NCBI RefSeq assembly: GCF_001514115.1 | Contig: NZ_KQ948454.1 | Span: forward strand, 296,852 to 360,851 | Source: Streptomyces olivochromogenes | Lineage (GTDB): Bacteria > Actinomycetota > Actinomycetes > Streptomycetales > Streptomycetaceae | DNA: 64,000 nt | Direction: 5' to 3' | Shown: positions 38,424 through 52,166 of the stretch, in pieces | How the letters are laid out: each line of letters opens with the position of its first letter | How positions within the stretch are numbered: position 1 is the first letter of the stretch | Translations under genes and position numbers: made by a program | The notes under the pieces: generated by a model | Databases searched by the model: none | The model's input: the letters and a program-made list of their open reading frames with translations, nothing else | Told to the model about the DNA's origin: nothing

Positions 38424-38923
38424 CCACCACCGCTCCCGGCACCAGAACCGCCGAACGACTGCTGGAGGAACTGCGGGGCGAGATCGCCCGGGCCGACAGC
38501 AAGGCGTCCGTGCTCGTGGCGGCGCTCGGGATGACGGCGGGGGTGTTCAGCGGGCTGCTGGCCGGGCGGAACTGGTCACCGAGCTCGCTCTCCGCGCCCG
38601 GTACGGCCGTCTGGTGGACCGGCGCCCTGGCCCTCGCCTCCGCCCTGTTCGCGCTGCTGCTCGCGGTGCTCCCCCGGTACCGCGCCAGTTCATGGGCCCC
38701 GGGCCGGCCCCTCTGTTTCTTCGGCGACATCCAACAAGCCGTACGTGAAGGTCAGTTGGCGACCGCTCTCGCCGACACCGACCGCGACCCCGCCGCCGGA
38801 CTCACCGCGGCGCTCACCGAGACCAGCCGTATCGCCGCCCGCAAGCACCAGTGGATCCGCACCGGACTGATCGCCTTCTGCGCGGGCACGGTGCTGCTTC
38901 CCGCCGGGCTGCTCATCGGCTGA
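38420..38923 (+). CDS. PycTM-like membrane effector (Pycsar effector family)
   Basis: A 167-residue integral membrane protein with helices at about 31-50, 64-84 and 147-165. The N-terminal ELRGEIARADSKASVLVAALGM and the pre-TM3 TSRIAARKHQWIRTGLIAFC match the conserved R-x-DxKAs and K-containing segments that I associate with the PycTM domain of Pycsar systems. These effectors damage the membrane when a cyclic nucleotide accumulates. It starts at GTG 38420, overlapping the SPFH-like stop in GTGA, so it is translationally coupled. Its pairing with a class III cyclase in the same operon supports the assignment. Confidence 0.75.
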   Translation: MTTTAPGTRTAERLLEELRGEIARADSKASVLVAALGMTAGVFSGLLAGRNWSPSSLSAPGTAVWWTGALALASALFALLLAVLPRYRASSWAPGRPLCFFGDIQQAVREGQLATALADTDRDPAAGLTAALTETSRIAARKHQWIRTGLIAFCAGTVLLPAGLLIG

Positions 38924-38949
38924 CGTCCCCATCCTGAAGGAGCCCCACC

Positions 38950-40413
38950 TTGTCCTACCCACCAGACCCGGCCGCCCCGGAGCCCGGCCCCGTCTACCCG
39001 GACCCCCCGTACCCGGGCACGCCCGCGCCGCCGTACCCCGGGGCCGCCTCGACCCCACCTCCGTATCCCGGGGCCGCCGCTCCCCCGCCCCCGTACCCCG
39101 GGACCGCCGCTCCCTCGCCTCCGTACCCTGGAGCCGCCGTTCCCCCGCCCCCGTACCCCGGGGCCGCCGCTCCCCCGCCCCCGTATCCCGGGGCCGCCGT
39201 TCCCCCGCCCCCGTACCCTGGGGCCGCCGCTCCGCCCCTGTACCCGGAGACTCCCGCGCCCCCGTCCTATCCGGGCGCCGCGCCCCAGTACCCGGGGGCC
39301 GGGGCCGCGCCCTCGTACCCCGCGGCGCCGTCCGCCCACCCGGGGGCCACGCCCACGTACCCGAGCGGCCCGCAGCCCACCGCCACCACACCGCCGTACA
39401 TCCCGCCCCAGACGCCCCCCGCCCCCACACCCGCGGCACCGCCGGAGGCCCCCGCACCCGACGACCTCGACTACCGTCACGCGGGCTCCCGAATCCACGT
39501 GGCCGCGCACCAGCGTGGTGCCGACGCCACCGCGATCGGGCAGCTGGCGGTCCAGGTGCCGGGCTTCCTGGTGAGCCTCGCCGTGGTCGCCTCGTTCGCC
39601 GTGGGAATCCTCGGCACGGCCATCGGCTGGCTGGTCATCCTCGCCTGGCTGGCTTCCGGGGCGCTCGTCTTCCACCGGCCCACCGAGCTGGCCTTCGCCC
39701 GGCACGTGATGAAGCTCAGGGTGCCGCTCGCCGAGGAGCGGGCCCGTCTGGAGCCGATCTGGCGCGAGGTCACCGCCCGAGCGGGCATCGAGCCCCACAC
39801 GTACGAGCTGATGGTGGAGAACAGCACGGACCTGAACGCCGTGGCGGCCGCCGGCCATGTCGTCGGCGTCACGACGTACGCGCTGAACGAGATCCCCAGC
39901 AGCAACCTCGCCGCCGTACTCGCCCATGAACTCGGCCACCACACCGGCGGTCACGCCTGGACGGGCCTGCTCGGCTACTGGTACTCCCTGCCCGGCCGGA
40001 TCGCCTGGGCCTTCATGCGGGGCATCGCCAGGATCGCGATCCGGGTCGCGAGCGTCTTCTCACTCGCCGCGACCGGGATGGTCTACCTCTTCATCGGGAT
40101 GTTCGTGATCGGCGGGTTCGTCGCCGCCTGGTACATCACCGTGCCGCTCGTCGCCGCCCCCTATCTGCTCGCCTACGTGGGTCGCCAGGGCGAGCTGCGT
40201 GCCGACCGGCAGGCGGCGGACCTGGGCTTCGCGCCCCACCTGGCGCAGGTCCTGCACCACTTCCAGGCCCAGGAGGACGCCGTCAAGGCGCAGGCCGCGG
40301 CGCAGGGCAGGCAGCTCAAGGAACCGGGCGGCCTGGCCAGGCTGCTGACCACCCACCCGGACAACTACACCCGCCTCCAGGCCCTGGAGCCCTACCTCCA
40401 GCTCAGCCGCTGA
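38950..40413 (+). CDS. M48-family membrane metalloprotease with Pro-Tyr repeat N-terminus
   Basis: 487 residues. Residues 1-165 are tandem PPPYPGAA-type repeats. Two hydrophobic stretches follow (about 200-235; 360-405). The zinc site is H326-E-L-G-H330, with the third ligand E415 in RQGELRADRQAADLGF. Related M48 proteases (HtpX type) cut membrane or misfolded proteins. Start TTG 38950 has AAGGAG seven bases upstream. It is 26 bases after the PycTM-like gene and last in the run; a hairpin at 40442-40482 follows. It may be an activator or clean-up protease of the locus (inference). Confidence 0.8.
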   Translation: MSYPPDPAAPEPGPVYPDPPYPGTPAPPYPGAASTPPPYPGAAAPPPPYPGTAAPSPPYPGAAVPPPPYPGAAAPPPPYPGAAVPPPPYPGAAAPPLYPETPAPPSYPGAAPQYPGAGAAPSYPAAPSAHPGATPTYPSGPQPTATTPPYIPPQTPPAPTPAAPPEAPAPDDLDYRHAGSRIHVAAHQRGADATAIGQLAVQVPGFLVSLAVVASFAVGILGTAIGWLVILAWLASGALVFHRPTELAFARHVMKLRVPLAEERARLEPIWREVTARAGIEPHTYELMVENSTDLNAVAAAGHVVGVTTYALNEIPSSNLAAVLAHELGHHTGGHAWTGLLGYWYSLPGRIAWAFMRGIARIAIRVASVFSLAATGMVYLFIGMFVIGGFVAAWYITVPLVAAPYLLAYVGRQGELRADRQAADLGFAPHLAQVLHHFQAQEDAVKAQAAAQGRQLKEPGGLARLLTTHPDNYTRLQALEPYLQLSR

Positions 40414-40441
40414 CCACGGACGACCGGCACCGGACAACGCC

Positions 40442-40482
40442 GAAGGGCGGCCACCCCGTACGAAACGGAGTGGCCGCCCTTC
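40442..40482. terminator. Bidirectional terminator between the M48 gene and rpoC
   Basis: A perfect 13-bp stem (40442-40454, GAAGGGCGGCCAC, with 40470-40482). The two genes converge here (stops at 40413 and 40502), so the hairpin can serve both strands. Confidence 0.85.
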
Positions 40483-40501
40483 AGTACTTCAGACGTACGC
40501 C

Positions 40502-44401
<3,900 letters not shown>

Positions 44402-44514
44402 TATGCGTCAATCCCTCTCAGGGTTGTAAGTCTTGGGGTCTGAAACGGGGGTCCTGGGGCCGGCGGGCCTTATGCACCTTTTCCAAGGGCGTTCAAAGGC
44501 CCGCCGAACTCCCG

Positions 44515-47500
44515 TCAGACCTCTTCGACGCTGCTCGGCTCGCGCCGGGACAGGTCGATGCCGAGCTCCTCCGCCGCGCGGAAGACGTCCTCGTCGGTGT
44601 CACGCATTTCGATGGACATACCGTCGCTGGACAGCACCTCCACGTTGAGGCAGAGAGACTGCATCTCCTTGATGAGCACCTTGAAGGACTCGGGGATGCC
44701 GGGCTCGGGGATGTTCTCGCCCTTGACGATGGCCTCGTAGACCTTCACGCGGCCGGTCACGTCGTCGGACTTGATGGTCAGCAGCTCCTGGAGGGCGTAA
44801 GCGGCGCCGTATGCCTCCAGCGCCCACACCTCCATCTCACCGAAGCGCTGGCCACCGAACTGGGCCTTACCACCCAGCGGCTGCTGGGTGATCATCGAGT
44901 ACGGACCGGTCGAGCGGGCGTGCAGCTTGTCGTCGACCAGGTGGTGGAGCTTGAGGATGTACATGTAGCCGACCGAGATCGGCTCCGGGAACGGCTCGCC
45001 GGAGCGGCCGTCGAACAGCGGCGCCTTACCGGTCGGGAGCACCATGCGCTCGCCGTCGCGGTTCGGGATCGTGTGCTGCAGCAGACCCGCGAGCTCGTCC
45101 TCACGCGCACCGTCGAAGACGGGGGTGGCGACGTTGGTGCCCGGGGCGACCACGTCGGCCTCGATGGCCTGCAGTCGCTGCGCCCAGTCGTCGGCGAGAC
45201 CGGAGACGTCCCAGCCGCGGCTGGCGAGCCAGCCGAGGTGGATCTCCAGGACCTGTCCCGGGTTCATTCGGGACGGGACACCGAGCGGGTTGAGGATGAT
45301 GTCGACCGGGGTGCCGTCCTCCAGGAACGGCATGTCCTCGATCGGCAGGATCTTGGAGATGACACCCTTGTTGCCGTGACGGCCGGCGAGCTTGTCACCG
45401 TCCGTGATCTTGCGCTTCTGCGCCACGTAGACACGAACCAGCTGGTTCACGCCCGGCGGCAGCTCGTCGCCCTCTTCACGGTCGAAGACGCGGACGCCGA
45501 TGACCTTGCCGATCTCGCCGTGCGGCACCTTCAGCGAGGTGTCGCGCACCTCGCGCGCCTTCTCACCGAAGATCGCGCGGAGCAGGCGCTCCTCCGGGGT
45601 CAGCTCGGTCTCACCCTTGGGCGTGACCTTGCCGACCAGGATGTCGCCGGCGACGACCTCGGCACCGATGCGGATGATGCCGCGCTCGTCGAGGTCGGCG
45701 AGGACCTCCTCGGAGACGTTCGGGATGTCCCGGGTGATCTCCTCGGGGCCGAGCTTGGTGTCACGGGCGTCGACCTCGTGCTCCTCGATGTGGATCGAGG
45801 AGAGGACGTCGTCCTGCACGAGGCGCTGCGAAAGGATGATCGCGTCCTCGTAGTTGTGACCCTCCCACGGCATGAACGCCACGAGCAGGTTCTTGCCGAG
45901 CGCCATCTCGCCGTTCTCGGTCGCCGGGCCGTCGGCCAGAACCTGACCGGCGATGACCCGGGCGCCCTCGTCCACGACAACCTTCTGGTTGACGGAGGTG
46001 CCCTGGTTCGAGCGGGAGAACTTGTGCAGGCGGTACGTGGTGTACGTGCCGTCGTCGTTGGCGGTGGTGACGTAGTCCGCGGAGACCTCCTGGACCACAC
46101 CGTCCTTCTCCGACTTCAGTACGTCACCGGCGTCGACCGCACAGCGGTACTCCATGCCGGTGCCGACGAGCGGCGCCTCGGACTTGATCAGCGGCACGGC
46201 CTGGCGCATCATGTTCGCGCCCATGAGGGCACGGTTGGCGTCGTCGTGCTCGAGGAACGGGATCATGGCGGTCGCGACCGACACCATCTGGCGCGGCGAG
46301 ACGTCCATGTAGTCGACGTCCTCACCGGGGACGTAGTCGACCTCTCCGCCACGACGGCGGACCAGGACACGGGACTCCTCGAAGCGGAGCTCGTCCGTCA
46401 GCGGCGCGTTGGCCTGCGCGATGACGAATCGGTCCTCTTCGTCGGCCGTGAGGTAGTCGACCTCGTCGGTGACGACACCGCCGGTGACCTTGCGGTACGG
46501 GGTCTCGACGAAACCGAACGCGTTGACCCGGCCGTAGGAGGCGAGCGAGCCGATCAGACCGATGTTCGGGCCTTCAGGCGTCTCGATCGGGCACATGCGG
46601 CCGTAGTGCGAGGGGTGCACGTCACGGACCTCGAAGCCGGCCCGCTCACGGGAGAGACCACCCGGGCCAAGAGCCGACAGACGGCGCTTGTGGGTGAGAC
46701 CCGACAGCGGGTTGTTCTGGTCCATGAACTGCGACAGCTGGCTGGTGCCGAAGAACTCCTTGATGGAGGCGACGACGGGCCGGATGTTGATCAGGGTCTG
46801 CGGCGTGATCGCCTCGACGTCCTGGGTCGTCATGCGCTCGCGGACGACGCGCTCCATACGAGCCAGACCCGTGCGGACCTGGTTCTGGATGAGCTCGCCG
46901 ACGTTGCGCAGACGACGGTTGCCGAAGTGGTCGATGTCGTCGGTCTCGACGACGATCGTGGTGCCGTTGTCACCAACGGTCTCGGTCTCACCGGCGTGCA
47001 GCTTCACCAGGTACTTGATCGACGAGATGATGTCCTCGACGGTCAGGATCCCGGCGTCCAGCGGGGCCTCGCCGCCCAGCTTCTTGTTGACCTTGTAACG
47101 GCCGACCTTCGCGAGGTCGTAGCGCTTCGGGTTGAAGTAGAGGTTCTCAAGAAGCGTCTGCGCGGCCTCGCGGGTCGGGGGCTCGCCCGGACGCAGCTTG
47201 CGGTAGATGTCGAGCAGCGCGTCGTCCTGGCCCTGGGTGTGGTCCTTCTCCAGGGTGGCGCGCATGGACTCGTACTCGCCGAACTCCTCGAGGATCTGCT
47301 CGGTCGTCCAACCGAGAGCCTTCAGGAGAACGGTGACGGACTGCTTGCGCTTGCGGTCGATGCGGACACCGACCATGTCGCGCTTGTCGATCTCCATCTC
47401 CAGCCAGGCACCCCGGGACGGGATGACCTTCGCGGAGAAGATGTCCTTGTCGGACGTCTTGTCGATGGAGGAGTCGAAGTAGACGCCCGGCGAGCGGACG

Positions 47501-48000
47501 AGCTGCGACACCACGACACGCTCGGTGCCGTTGATGACGAAGGTGCCCTTGTTGGTCATGAGCGGGAAGTCGCCCATGAAGACCGTCTGGGACTTGATCT
47601 CGCCGGTCTCGTTGTTGGTGAACTCGGCGGTGACGAAGAGCGGGGCCGCGTACGTGAAGTCGCGGTCCTTGCACTCGTCGATGGAATTCTTCGGAGGCTC
47701 GAAGCGGTGGTCCCGGAACGTCAGGGACATCGACCCGGAGAAGTCCTCGATCGGGGAGATCTCCTCGAAGATCTCCTCCAGACCGGACTTGGTGGGGACG
47801 TCCTGTCCGTTGTCCAGAGCCGCCTCGACACGAGCCTTCCACGCGTCGTTGCCGAGCAGCCAGTCGAAGCTCTCGGTTTGCAGCGCAAGAAGGTTCGGAA
47901 CCTCGAGGGGCTCCTTGATCTTTGCAAAGGAGATGCGCAGCGGGGCGGTGCTGGCGCCGTTGTTCGTATTCGCGGTCGAGGCAGTGCGCGAGGCGGCCAA
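44515..48000 (-). CDS. rpoB: RNA polymerase beta subunit
   Basis: 1161 residues from TTG 48000, with GGAAGGA seven bases upstream; this gives the standard Streptomyces N-terminus (M)[17 protein letters not shown] 10-residue longer reading from 48030 is less likely. The rifampicin pocket ([20 protein letters not shown], then ALGPGG) carries the sensitive-type residues at the usual resistance positions (Asp, His, Ser). Catalytic-region motifs [10 protein letters not shown] and [15 protein letters not shown] are present. Promoter seen at 48185-48213. Confidence 0.99.
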   Translation of the reverse strand: MAASRTASTANTNNGASTAPLRISFAKIKEPLEVPNLLALQTESFDWLLGNDAWKARVEAALDNGQDVPTKSGLEEIFEEISPIEDFSGSMSLTFRDHRFEPPKNSIDECKDRDFTYAAPLFVTAEFTNNETGEIKSQTVFMGDFPLMTNKGTFVINGTERVVVSQLVRSPGVYFDSSIDKTSDKDIFSAKVIPSRGAWLEMEIDKRDMVGVRIDRKRKQSVTVLLKALGWTTEQILEEFGEYESMRATLEKDHTQGQDDALLDIYRKLRPGEPPTREAAQTLLENLYFNPKRYDLAKVGRYKVNKKLGGEAPLDAGILTVEDIISSIKYLVKLHAGETETVGDNGTTIVVETDDIDHFGNRRLRNVGELIQNQVRTGLARMERVVRERMTTQDVEAITPQTLINIRPVVASIKEFFGTSQLSQFMDQNNPLSGLTHKRRLSALGPGGLSRERAGFEVRDVHPSHYGRMCPIETPEGPNIGLIGSLASYGRVNAFGFVETPYRKVTGGVVTDEVDYLTADEEDRFVIAQANAPLTDELRFEESRVLVRRRGGEVDYVPGEDVDYMDVSPRQMVSVATAMIPFLEHDDANRALMGANMMRQAVPLIKSEAPLVGTGMEYRCAVDAGDVLKSEKDGVVQEVSADYVTTANDDGTYTTYRLHKFSRSNQGTSVNQKVVVDEGARVIAGQVLADGPATENGEMALGKNLLVAFMPWEGHNYEDAIILSQRLVQDDVLSSIHIEEHEVDARDTKLGPEEITRDIPNVSEEVLADLDERGIIRIGAEVVAGDILVGKVTPKGETELTPEERLLRAIFGEKAREVRDTSLKVPHGEIGKVIGVRVFDREEGDELPPGVNQLVRVYVAQKRKITDGDKLAGRHGNKGVISKILPIEDMPFLEDGTPVDIILNPLGVPSRMNPGQVLEIHLGWLASRGWDVSGLADDWAQRLQAIEADVVAPGTNVATPVFDGAREDELAGLLQHTIPNRDGERMVLPTGKAPLFDGRSGEPFPEPISVGYMYILKLHHLVDDKLHARSTGPYSMITQQPLGGKAQFGGQRFGEMEVWALEAYGAAYALQELLTIKSDDVTGRVKVYEAIVKGENIPEPGIPESFKVLIKEMQSLCLNVEVLSSDGMSIEMRDTDEDVFRAAEELGIDLSRREPSSVEEV

Positions 48001-48184
48001 GAGGGGGTCCTTCCGAGGGCTCGGACTCACTACGCGCGTACCGGCCCCCCACTGTGGGCACAGAGACAGTCCGTTCCCGATTCAGCCAAAAGGCCAGGTC
48101 AGGGATGATCTAGTCATCGGTGCTCACGCGAGGGCATGCCCCTGGTGACGGGCAGGAGGCAGCTAACAGGCAGCGCAAAGGGTC

Positions 48185-48213
48185 AGTGTAGCCACTAGGC
48201 CCACTGATGTCCA
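48185..48213 (-). promoter_or_regulatory. Promoter of rpoBC
   Basis: On the minus strand TGGACA (48208-48213, 5 of 6 match) and TACACT (48185-48190), spaced 17 bases. It predicts a leader of about 175 bases before rpoB. The remainder of the gap up to 48531 has no gene. Confidence 0.7.
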
Positions 48214-48531
48214 GTCCCGGTTTTTTGAGACCATCGTTGTTCTCAACACCTGCGGCAAGCCACGCCCTCAATGCACATCGATACTGCCCTCTTCGTCACC
48301 GATCCATGCCTCGGATCCGGATCGTTGTGACGACGCGTCCTGAGAATTGCGCGCTGCGTGCGGTTCGTCAAGGCCCCCCATGCCCTAAGCAAGTGCCGCG
48401 ATCGTCACGTGCAACCTGTCTTGCAGCCCGTCTTGCAGCCCGTCACGGGCTCGGCCGGAGGCACAACGAAGATCACCATACTCGTCGCCACCGACAGTGC
48501 AAGGCAGCCGCCACCGGACCCCAGGAACGCC

Positions 48532-48565
48532 GAAGAGCGACCACCCAGTTGGGTGATCGCTCTTC
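48532..48565 (-). terminator. Terminator hairpin after rplL
   Basis: A 15-bp stem with one mismatch (48532-48546 with 48551-48565, GAAGAGCGA...TCGCTCTTC) and a 4-base loop, 73 bases past the rplL stop. It separates rplJL from rpoBC, though some readthrough is usual in bacteria. Confidence 0.8.
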
Positions 48566-48637
48566 AGTGCGTCAGCGTTACAGGCGCACTAGCGGACCTG
48601 TATCAGCTCGCGAGGGGCCCTCAGCGGGCCCGTGGGA

Positions 48638-49021
48638 CTACTTGACCTCGACGGAGGCGCCGGCGCCCTTGAGGGACTCGGCAGCCTTCTCGGCGGCCTC
48701 CTTGGCGACCTTCTCGAGAACGGGCTTCGGGGCGCCGTCCACGAGGTCCTTGGCCTCCTTCAGGCCCAGCGAGGTCAGCTCACGCACGACCTTGATGACC
48801 TGGATCTTCTTCTCGCCGGCACCCGTGAGGATGACGTCGAACTCGTCCTGCTCCTCGACGGCCTCGGCGGCGGCGGCGGGGCCGGCCGGACCGGCAACGG
48901 CGACCGCGGCGGCGGCGGTGACGTCGAACTTCTCCTCGAACGCCTTCACGAACTCGGAGAGCTCGATGAGGGTCATGTCCTCGAACTGCGCGAGCAGGTC
49001 TTCCTGGCTGAGCTTCGCCAT
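48638..49021 (-). CDS. rplL: 50S ribosomal protein L7/L12 (bL12)
   Basis: 127 residues: N-terminal dimer domain ([24 protein letters not shown]), an Ala-rich hinge ([19 protein letters not shown]) and the C-terminal factor-binding domain ([25 protein letters not shown]). Several copies bind L10 and recruit GTPase factors. ATG 49021 begins the conserved N-terminus. It follows rplJ by 124 bases. Confidence 0.98.
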   Translation of the reverse strand: MAKLSQEDLLAQFEDMTLIELSEFVKAFEEKFDVTAAAAVAVAGPAGPAAAAEAVEEQDEFDVILTGAGEKKIQVIKVVRELTSLGLKEAKDLVDGAPKPVLEKVAKEAAEKAAESLKGAGASVEVK

Positions 49022-49145
49022 GAGGGGCGATCCTTCCACTTATTCGGCTGGTGCCGGATGTACATGTGAGGCGGGCGTACTTTCGGCCCGCTGCGACCAC
49101 TGCCTAGGCGGAACTGCTCAGGCGGCGGTCAATGCGCGAGCCGAA

Positions 49146-49676
49146 TTACTCGGCACCGCCCTGCTCGGCCTGCTTGGCACGAAGAGCGTCCACGGTGCGG
49201 ACGAGCTTCGAGGGGAGCGCCTGGAAGAGCTGGGCAGCCTGAGTCTGCTTGCCCTTGAAGGCACCCGCCAGCTTGGCGAGCAGAACCTCGCGGGACTCGA
49301 GGTCCGCAAGCTTCTTGATCTCGTCGGCGGACAGCGCCTTGCCGTCAAGGACACCGCCCTTGATGACGAGGTTGGGGTTGTCCTTGGCGAAGTCACGAAG
49401 ACCCTTCGCGGACACCACCGGGTCACCGGTGATGAACGCGACCGCCGTCGGACCGTTGAACAGGTCGTCGAGCGTGGAGATCCCGGCCTCGTTGGCCGCA
49501 ATCTTGGTCAGCGTGTTCTTCACCACGGCGTACTGGGCGTCTTCACCGAGCGAACGACGCAGCGTCTTGAGCTGCGCCACGGTGAGACCCCGGTACTCGG
49601 TCAGCACGGCGGCGTTCGAGCTGCGGAACTGGTCCGCGAGCTCGGCTACCGCGGCAGCCTTGTCGGGCCTTGCCAT
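49146..49676 (-). CDS. rplJ: 50S ribosomal protein L10 (uL10)
   Basis: 176 residues from ATG 49676 ([20 protein letters not shown]), with the rRNA-binding N-terminal domain ([19 protein letters not shown]) and a C-terminal helix that binds L12 dimers. It is the regulatory protein of the rplJL operon in studied bacteria. The long leader before it carries an L10-type hairpin. Confidence 0.98.
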   Translation of the reverse strand: MARPDKAAAVAELADQFRSSNAAVLTEYRGLTVAQLKTLRRSLGEDAQYAVVKNTLTKIAANEAGISTLDDLFNGPTAVAFITGDPVVSAKGLRDFAKDNPNLVIKGGVLDGKALSADEIKKLADLESREVLLAKLAGAFKGKQTQAAQLFQALPSKLVRTVDALRAKQAEQGGAE

Positions 49677-49820
49677 AGAGCGTCGGCCTCCTTCCGGGTG
49701 ATGAGGACCGCTCAGAAGGGGCTGGGCAAAACGAAACGCCCCGGCGCAGGCGCACGGGGCGTAGCTCGACCGGCACGTCCGCAAGCTGGGCAAGCGAACT
49801 CCGGGAGCACATCCACGGTC
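49677..49820 (-). promoter_or_regulatory. rplJ leader with L10-type hairpin
   Basis: Upstream of rplJ is a leader with a perfect 8-bp stem ACGCCCCG/CGGGGCGT (49736-49743 and 49755-49762), followed in the transcript by GAGCGGTCCTCATC. Position and layout fit the L10 leader that binds the L10-L12 complex and represses translation. The gap 49677-50036 has no gene. Confidence 0.65.
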
Positions 49821-49916
49821 ACCTACGCGGGTCGTCCGCAGTTTCAGCGGATCCTTCGGCCGCCCTGCCCTCTTGCGAGCGCAAGGCAACGACCAGCGGT
49901 CTTTGGCTTCTGGGGA

Positions 49917-49942
49917 ACAGTACGTGACGGGGTCGCTGTCAA
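49917..49942 (-). promoter_or_regulatory. Candidate promoter for rplJL
   Basis: A perfect -35 TTGACA (49937-49942) on the minus strand, with TACTGT at 49917-49922 only 14 bases away. The short spacing makes the exact -10 uncertain, but the position fits the long L10 leader. Confidence 0.5.
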
Positions 49943-50036
49943 GCAAATCCGCTCGACAGCGCCTCGTCCCGGCACTCGACGGCGCCTGGGCTCAGCGCCT
50001 CACGGCGCCTCGGCTCAGCGGCGGTTCAGTGCCGGA

Positions 50037-50897
50037 TCATCCCTTCTGGGCGTCCTTCATCAGCTGCGCGAGGTCGACAGTGTCCTTGGCGGGCGGGGCC
50101 TTCACCGTCACCGGCTTGTTGTAGTCGAGGAAGACCATGGTCATGTCGAGCGGGCCCTTGTCGGAGGCGGCGCGCACCCGGACCTGCTTGGTGTGGTCGT
50201 CCGGCCCGACCCACATGTCCATCGTGAGCTTGTCGGCGCCCAGTTCCTCGTACTGCTTCAGGCTCTTCTCCCGCTTGTCCCGCGTCGCCTTGTCCTTCTT
50301 CTTGAGCTCGGCGCGGAGTTCGTCGAGGGTGACCGTGCCGTAGTAGTGGGTGGTCTGCACGCCGTCGATCTTCTCGGTGCCGACCTTCTTCACGTCCTTG
50401 GAGCCGGTCAGGTAGGTGGACTCCTGGGACGGGTCCTGGTCGGCCTGGTCGGAGAGCTTGCCCGCGTCGATGCCCGCGGAGCCGTCGGCGCCCTTGGCCA
50501 TCCCGGAGATGTCGAACTTCATCCAGCTCTTGCCGTCCATCTCCTTGGCGGCGGCCGCACCCCCGCCCAGGTACATCGCCCCGTCGACGACCCGGATCTC
50601 CATCTTGCCGTCGGCGCCCTGGTCGAGAGCGGTCATCTTCATGCTCATGGCCAGCGGCTTCATGCTCATCGACGCCTGGGCCTCGACGCGGCCCGTCTCC
50701 GGGACCTTGCCGGTCATCCGGTAGCTGAGCGAGGTGATGGCCTCGCTGTTCTTCGCCGCCTTGGCCACGGCCGCCGCGGGCGTCATCTTCGGCGACTCGT
50801 CACCCTTCCCACAGGCGACGGCGCCCCCGCCGAGGACCAGGGCCGCGAGCGCGGCCCCCGCCGCTCCATGCCGTACGGAGTCACGCACAGAAAACAT
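50037..50897 (-). CDS. LppX/LprG-like lipoprotein
   Basis: 286 residues: a lipoprotein signal with Cys29 ([13 protein letters not shown]) and a beta-rich body ([50 protein letters not shown]) resembling the LppX_LprAFG fold that carries lipids across the envelope in mycobacteria. The next gene at 51071 encodes a paralogue-like protein, and the pair sits between rplA and rplJ as in other streptomycetes. ATG 50897 has GGGGGGA nearby. Confidence 0.8.
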   Translation of the reverse strand: MFSVRDSVRHGAAGAALAALVLGGGAVACGKGDESPKMTPAAAVAKAAKNSEAITSLSYRMTGKVPETGRVEAQASMSMKPLAMSMKMTALDQGADGKMEIRVVDGAMYLGGGAAAAKEMDGKSWMKFDISGMAKGADGSAGIDAGKLSDQADQDPSQESTYLTGSKDVKKVGTEKIDGVQTTHYYGTVTLDELRAELKKKDKATRDKREKSLKQYEELGADKLTMDMWVGPDDHTKQVRVRAASDKGPLDMTMVFLDYNKPVTVKAPPAKDTVDLAQLMKDAQKG

Positions 50898-50986
50898 CAG
50901 GATCCCCCCAGGGAACACATGAGCGATACACAGACTTCGCCCGCAGCGTAGCCCAGGGAGGTTCCAGAGGTCTCGTGAATTCTTTT

Positions 50987-51047
50987 GAGTTTCTTGGTAC
51001 TCGAGTTCTTGGTACTCGAGTTCTCGGTACTTGAGCTTCTTGGCGCC
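50987..51047. repeat. 15-bp tandem repeats
   Basis: Four units of GAGTTCTTGGTACTC or near variants (16, 15, 15 bases, then a partial), in the gap between the two lipoprotein genes. The last unit abuts the hairpin at 51042-51063. The sequence is less GC-rich than its surroundings. Confidence 0.85.
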
Positions 51048-51063
51048 TGGCCCTCCAGGCGCC
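51042..51063 (-). terminator. Terminator hairpin after the second lipoprotein gene
   Basis: A perfect 9-bp stem (GGCGCCTGG/CCAGGCGCC) with a CCCT loop, seven bases past the stop at 51071. Confidence 0.7.
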
Positions 51064-51070
51064 CGGAGCC

Positions 51071-52012
51071 TCAGCTCGTGGTGTCCGACGACCCGCTCGA
51101 AGTGTCGGCGCTGCCCGGCGTCAGGCCCTGTGTTTTCAGGAGGTCCTTGAAATCGGTCGTGTCGCTCGCCGGGGGCGCCACGGCGGCGACCTTCACTCCG
51201 TAGTCGCTGTAGTACGTCGTGGAGGACATCGTGCCGCTCGACAGCTCGCCCTTGGAGACCGCCTTGACGAGCAGGTCCTTGCCGTTGACCCAGATGTCGA
51301 CGTCCTCCGTCGTGATGCCGGCCTGGGTGAACTGCTTCTTGAGGTCGGCGAGTTGGCTCGCGGTGAGGTGGGAGCTCTTGGCCGCGAGGTCCGAGACGTT
51401 CACCGTGCCCGCGTAGTGCGTGGTCTTCTCGCCGCGGACCGTCTCGTCGCCGACCTTCTTCACATCGCCGGAGGCCAGCAGGAGCTTCACCGACTGGTTC
51501 GGCGAGCTGTTCTGCATCTGGTCCTTCAGGAACGCGCCGGAGCCGCCGGCGAGCTTCGCCAGGTCGTCGTACGCGTACCTGACCCAGTGCTTGCCGCCCA
51601 ACTGCTTGGCGAACGCCTCGCCCATCTTGGCGTAGTAGGCGTCGGACAGGTAGCGGGCCTGCATGGAGGTGCTGCCCGTCTTGCGCATCGTCTCGGCCAA
51701 CGTGCCGCCGGTGTACGTGATCGTCATGTCGCCGGTGAGGCCGTCGCTCCAGCCCATGACGCCGTCCGACTTCATGGACATCAGCGTGCCCAGGCTCGTC
51801 GTGGACTCGATCTTGGCGGTGTCGGCGCCGTCGGTGGACTTCTCGGCGGACTGGAGGGCCGCTATGGGGCTGACGCGGGTCGTGCCCTTGTCGGCCGCCT
51901 TGTCGTCCTTCCCGGAGCCTCCGGAGGAGCCCGAGGAACAGGCGGCCACCCCCGCCAGCGCGCTCACCAGCGCGATCGAAAGGGTCACTCGGCGCACGCT
52001 CGTGCTCTTCAT
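51071..52012 (-). CDS. LppX/LprG-like lipoprotein, second copy
   Basis: 313 residues from ATG 52012; a GTG at 52021 is also possible. The lipobox GVAACSSG gives Cys25, followed by a Ser/Gly linker. The body repeats features of the neighbour at 50037: [27 protein letters not shown] and [15 protein letters not shown], so the two likely arose by duplication. Envelope lipid or glycolipid binding is inferred from the fold family. The C-terminus is Ser/Thr-rich. Confidence 0.8.
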   Translation of the reverse strand: MKSTSVRRVTLSIALVSALAGVAACSSGSSGGSGKDDKAADKGTTRVSPIAALQSAEKSTDGADTAKIESTTSLGTLMSMKSDGVMGWSDGLTGDMTITYTGGTLAETMRKTGSTSMQARYLSDAYYAKMGEAFAKQLGGKHWVRYAYDDLAKLAGGSGAFLKDQMQNSSPNQSVKLLLASGDVKKVGDETVRGEKTTHYAGTVNVSDLAAKSSHLTASQLADLKKQFTQAGITTEDVDIWVNGKDLLVKAVSKGELSSGTMSSTTYYSDYGVKVAAVAPPASDTTDFKDLLKTQGLTPGSADTSSGSSDTTS

Positions 52013-52086
52013 TCGTCCCACCCCTATGCGAATCCTGAGAGCTGCACGCTAACGCAGCCCACTGACACACGTATCCGGGAATGGGG

Positions 52087-52121
52087 ACGGGCCCCGCACC
52101 TCGAAAGGTTGCGGGGCCCGT
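52087..52121 (-). terminator. Terminator hairpin after rplA
   Basis: A perfect 12-bp stem (52087-52098, ACGGGCCCCGCA, with 52110-52121), 46 bases past the rplA stop. Confidence 0.85.
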
Positions 52122-52166
52122 GCCAAGAACGCGTATGCGACGCGGTCACCGTGGTGAGCGGAAGGC

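Noticed and set aside
44920..48108. Open frame of 1062 codons antisense to rpoB
   Set aside because: Shadow of rpoB; Leu/Val/Asp/Arg-rich low-information translation, no ribosome site.
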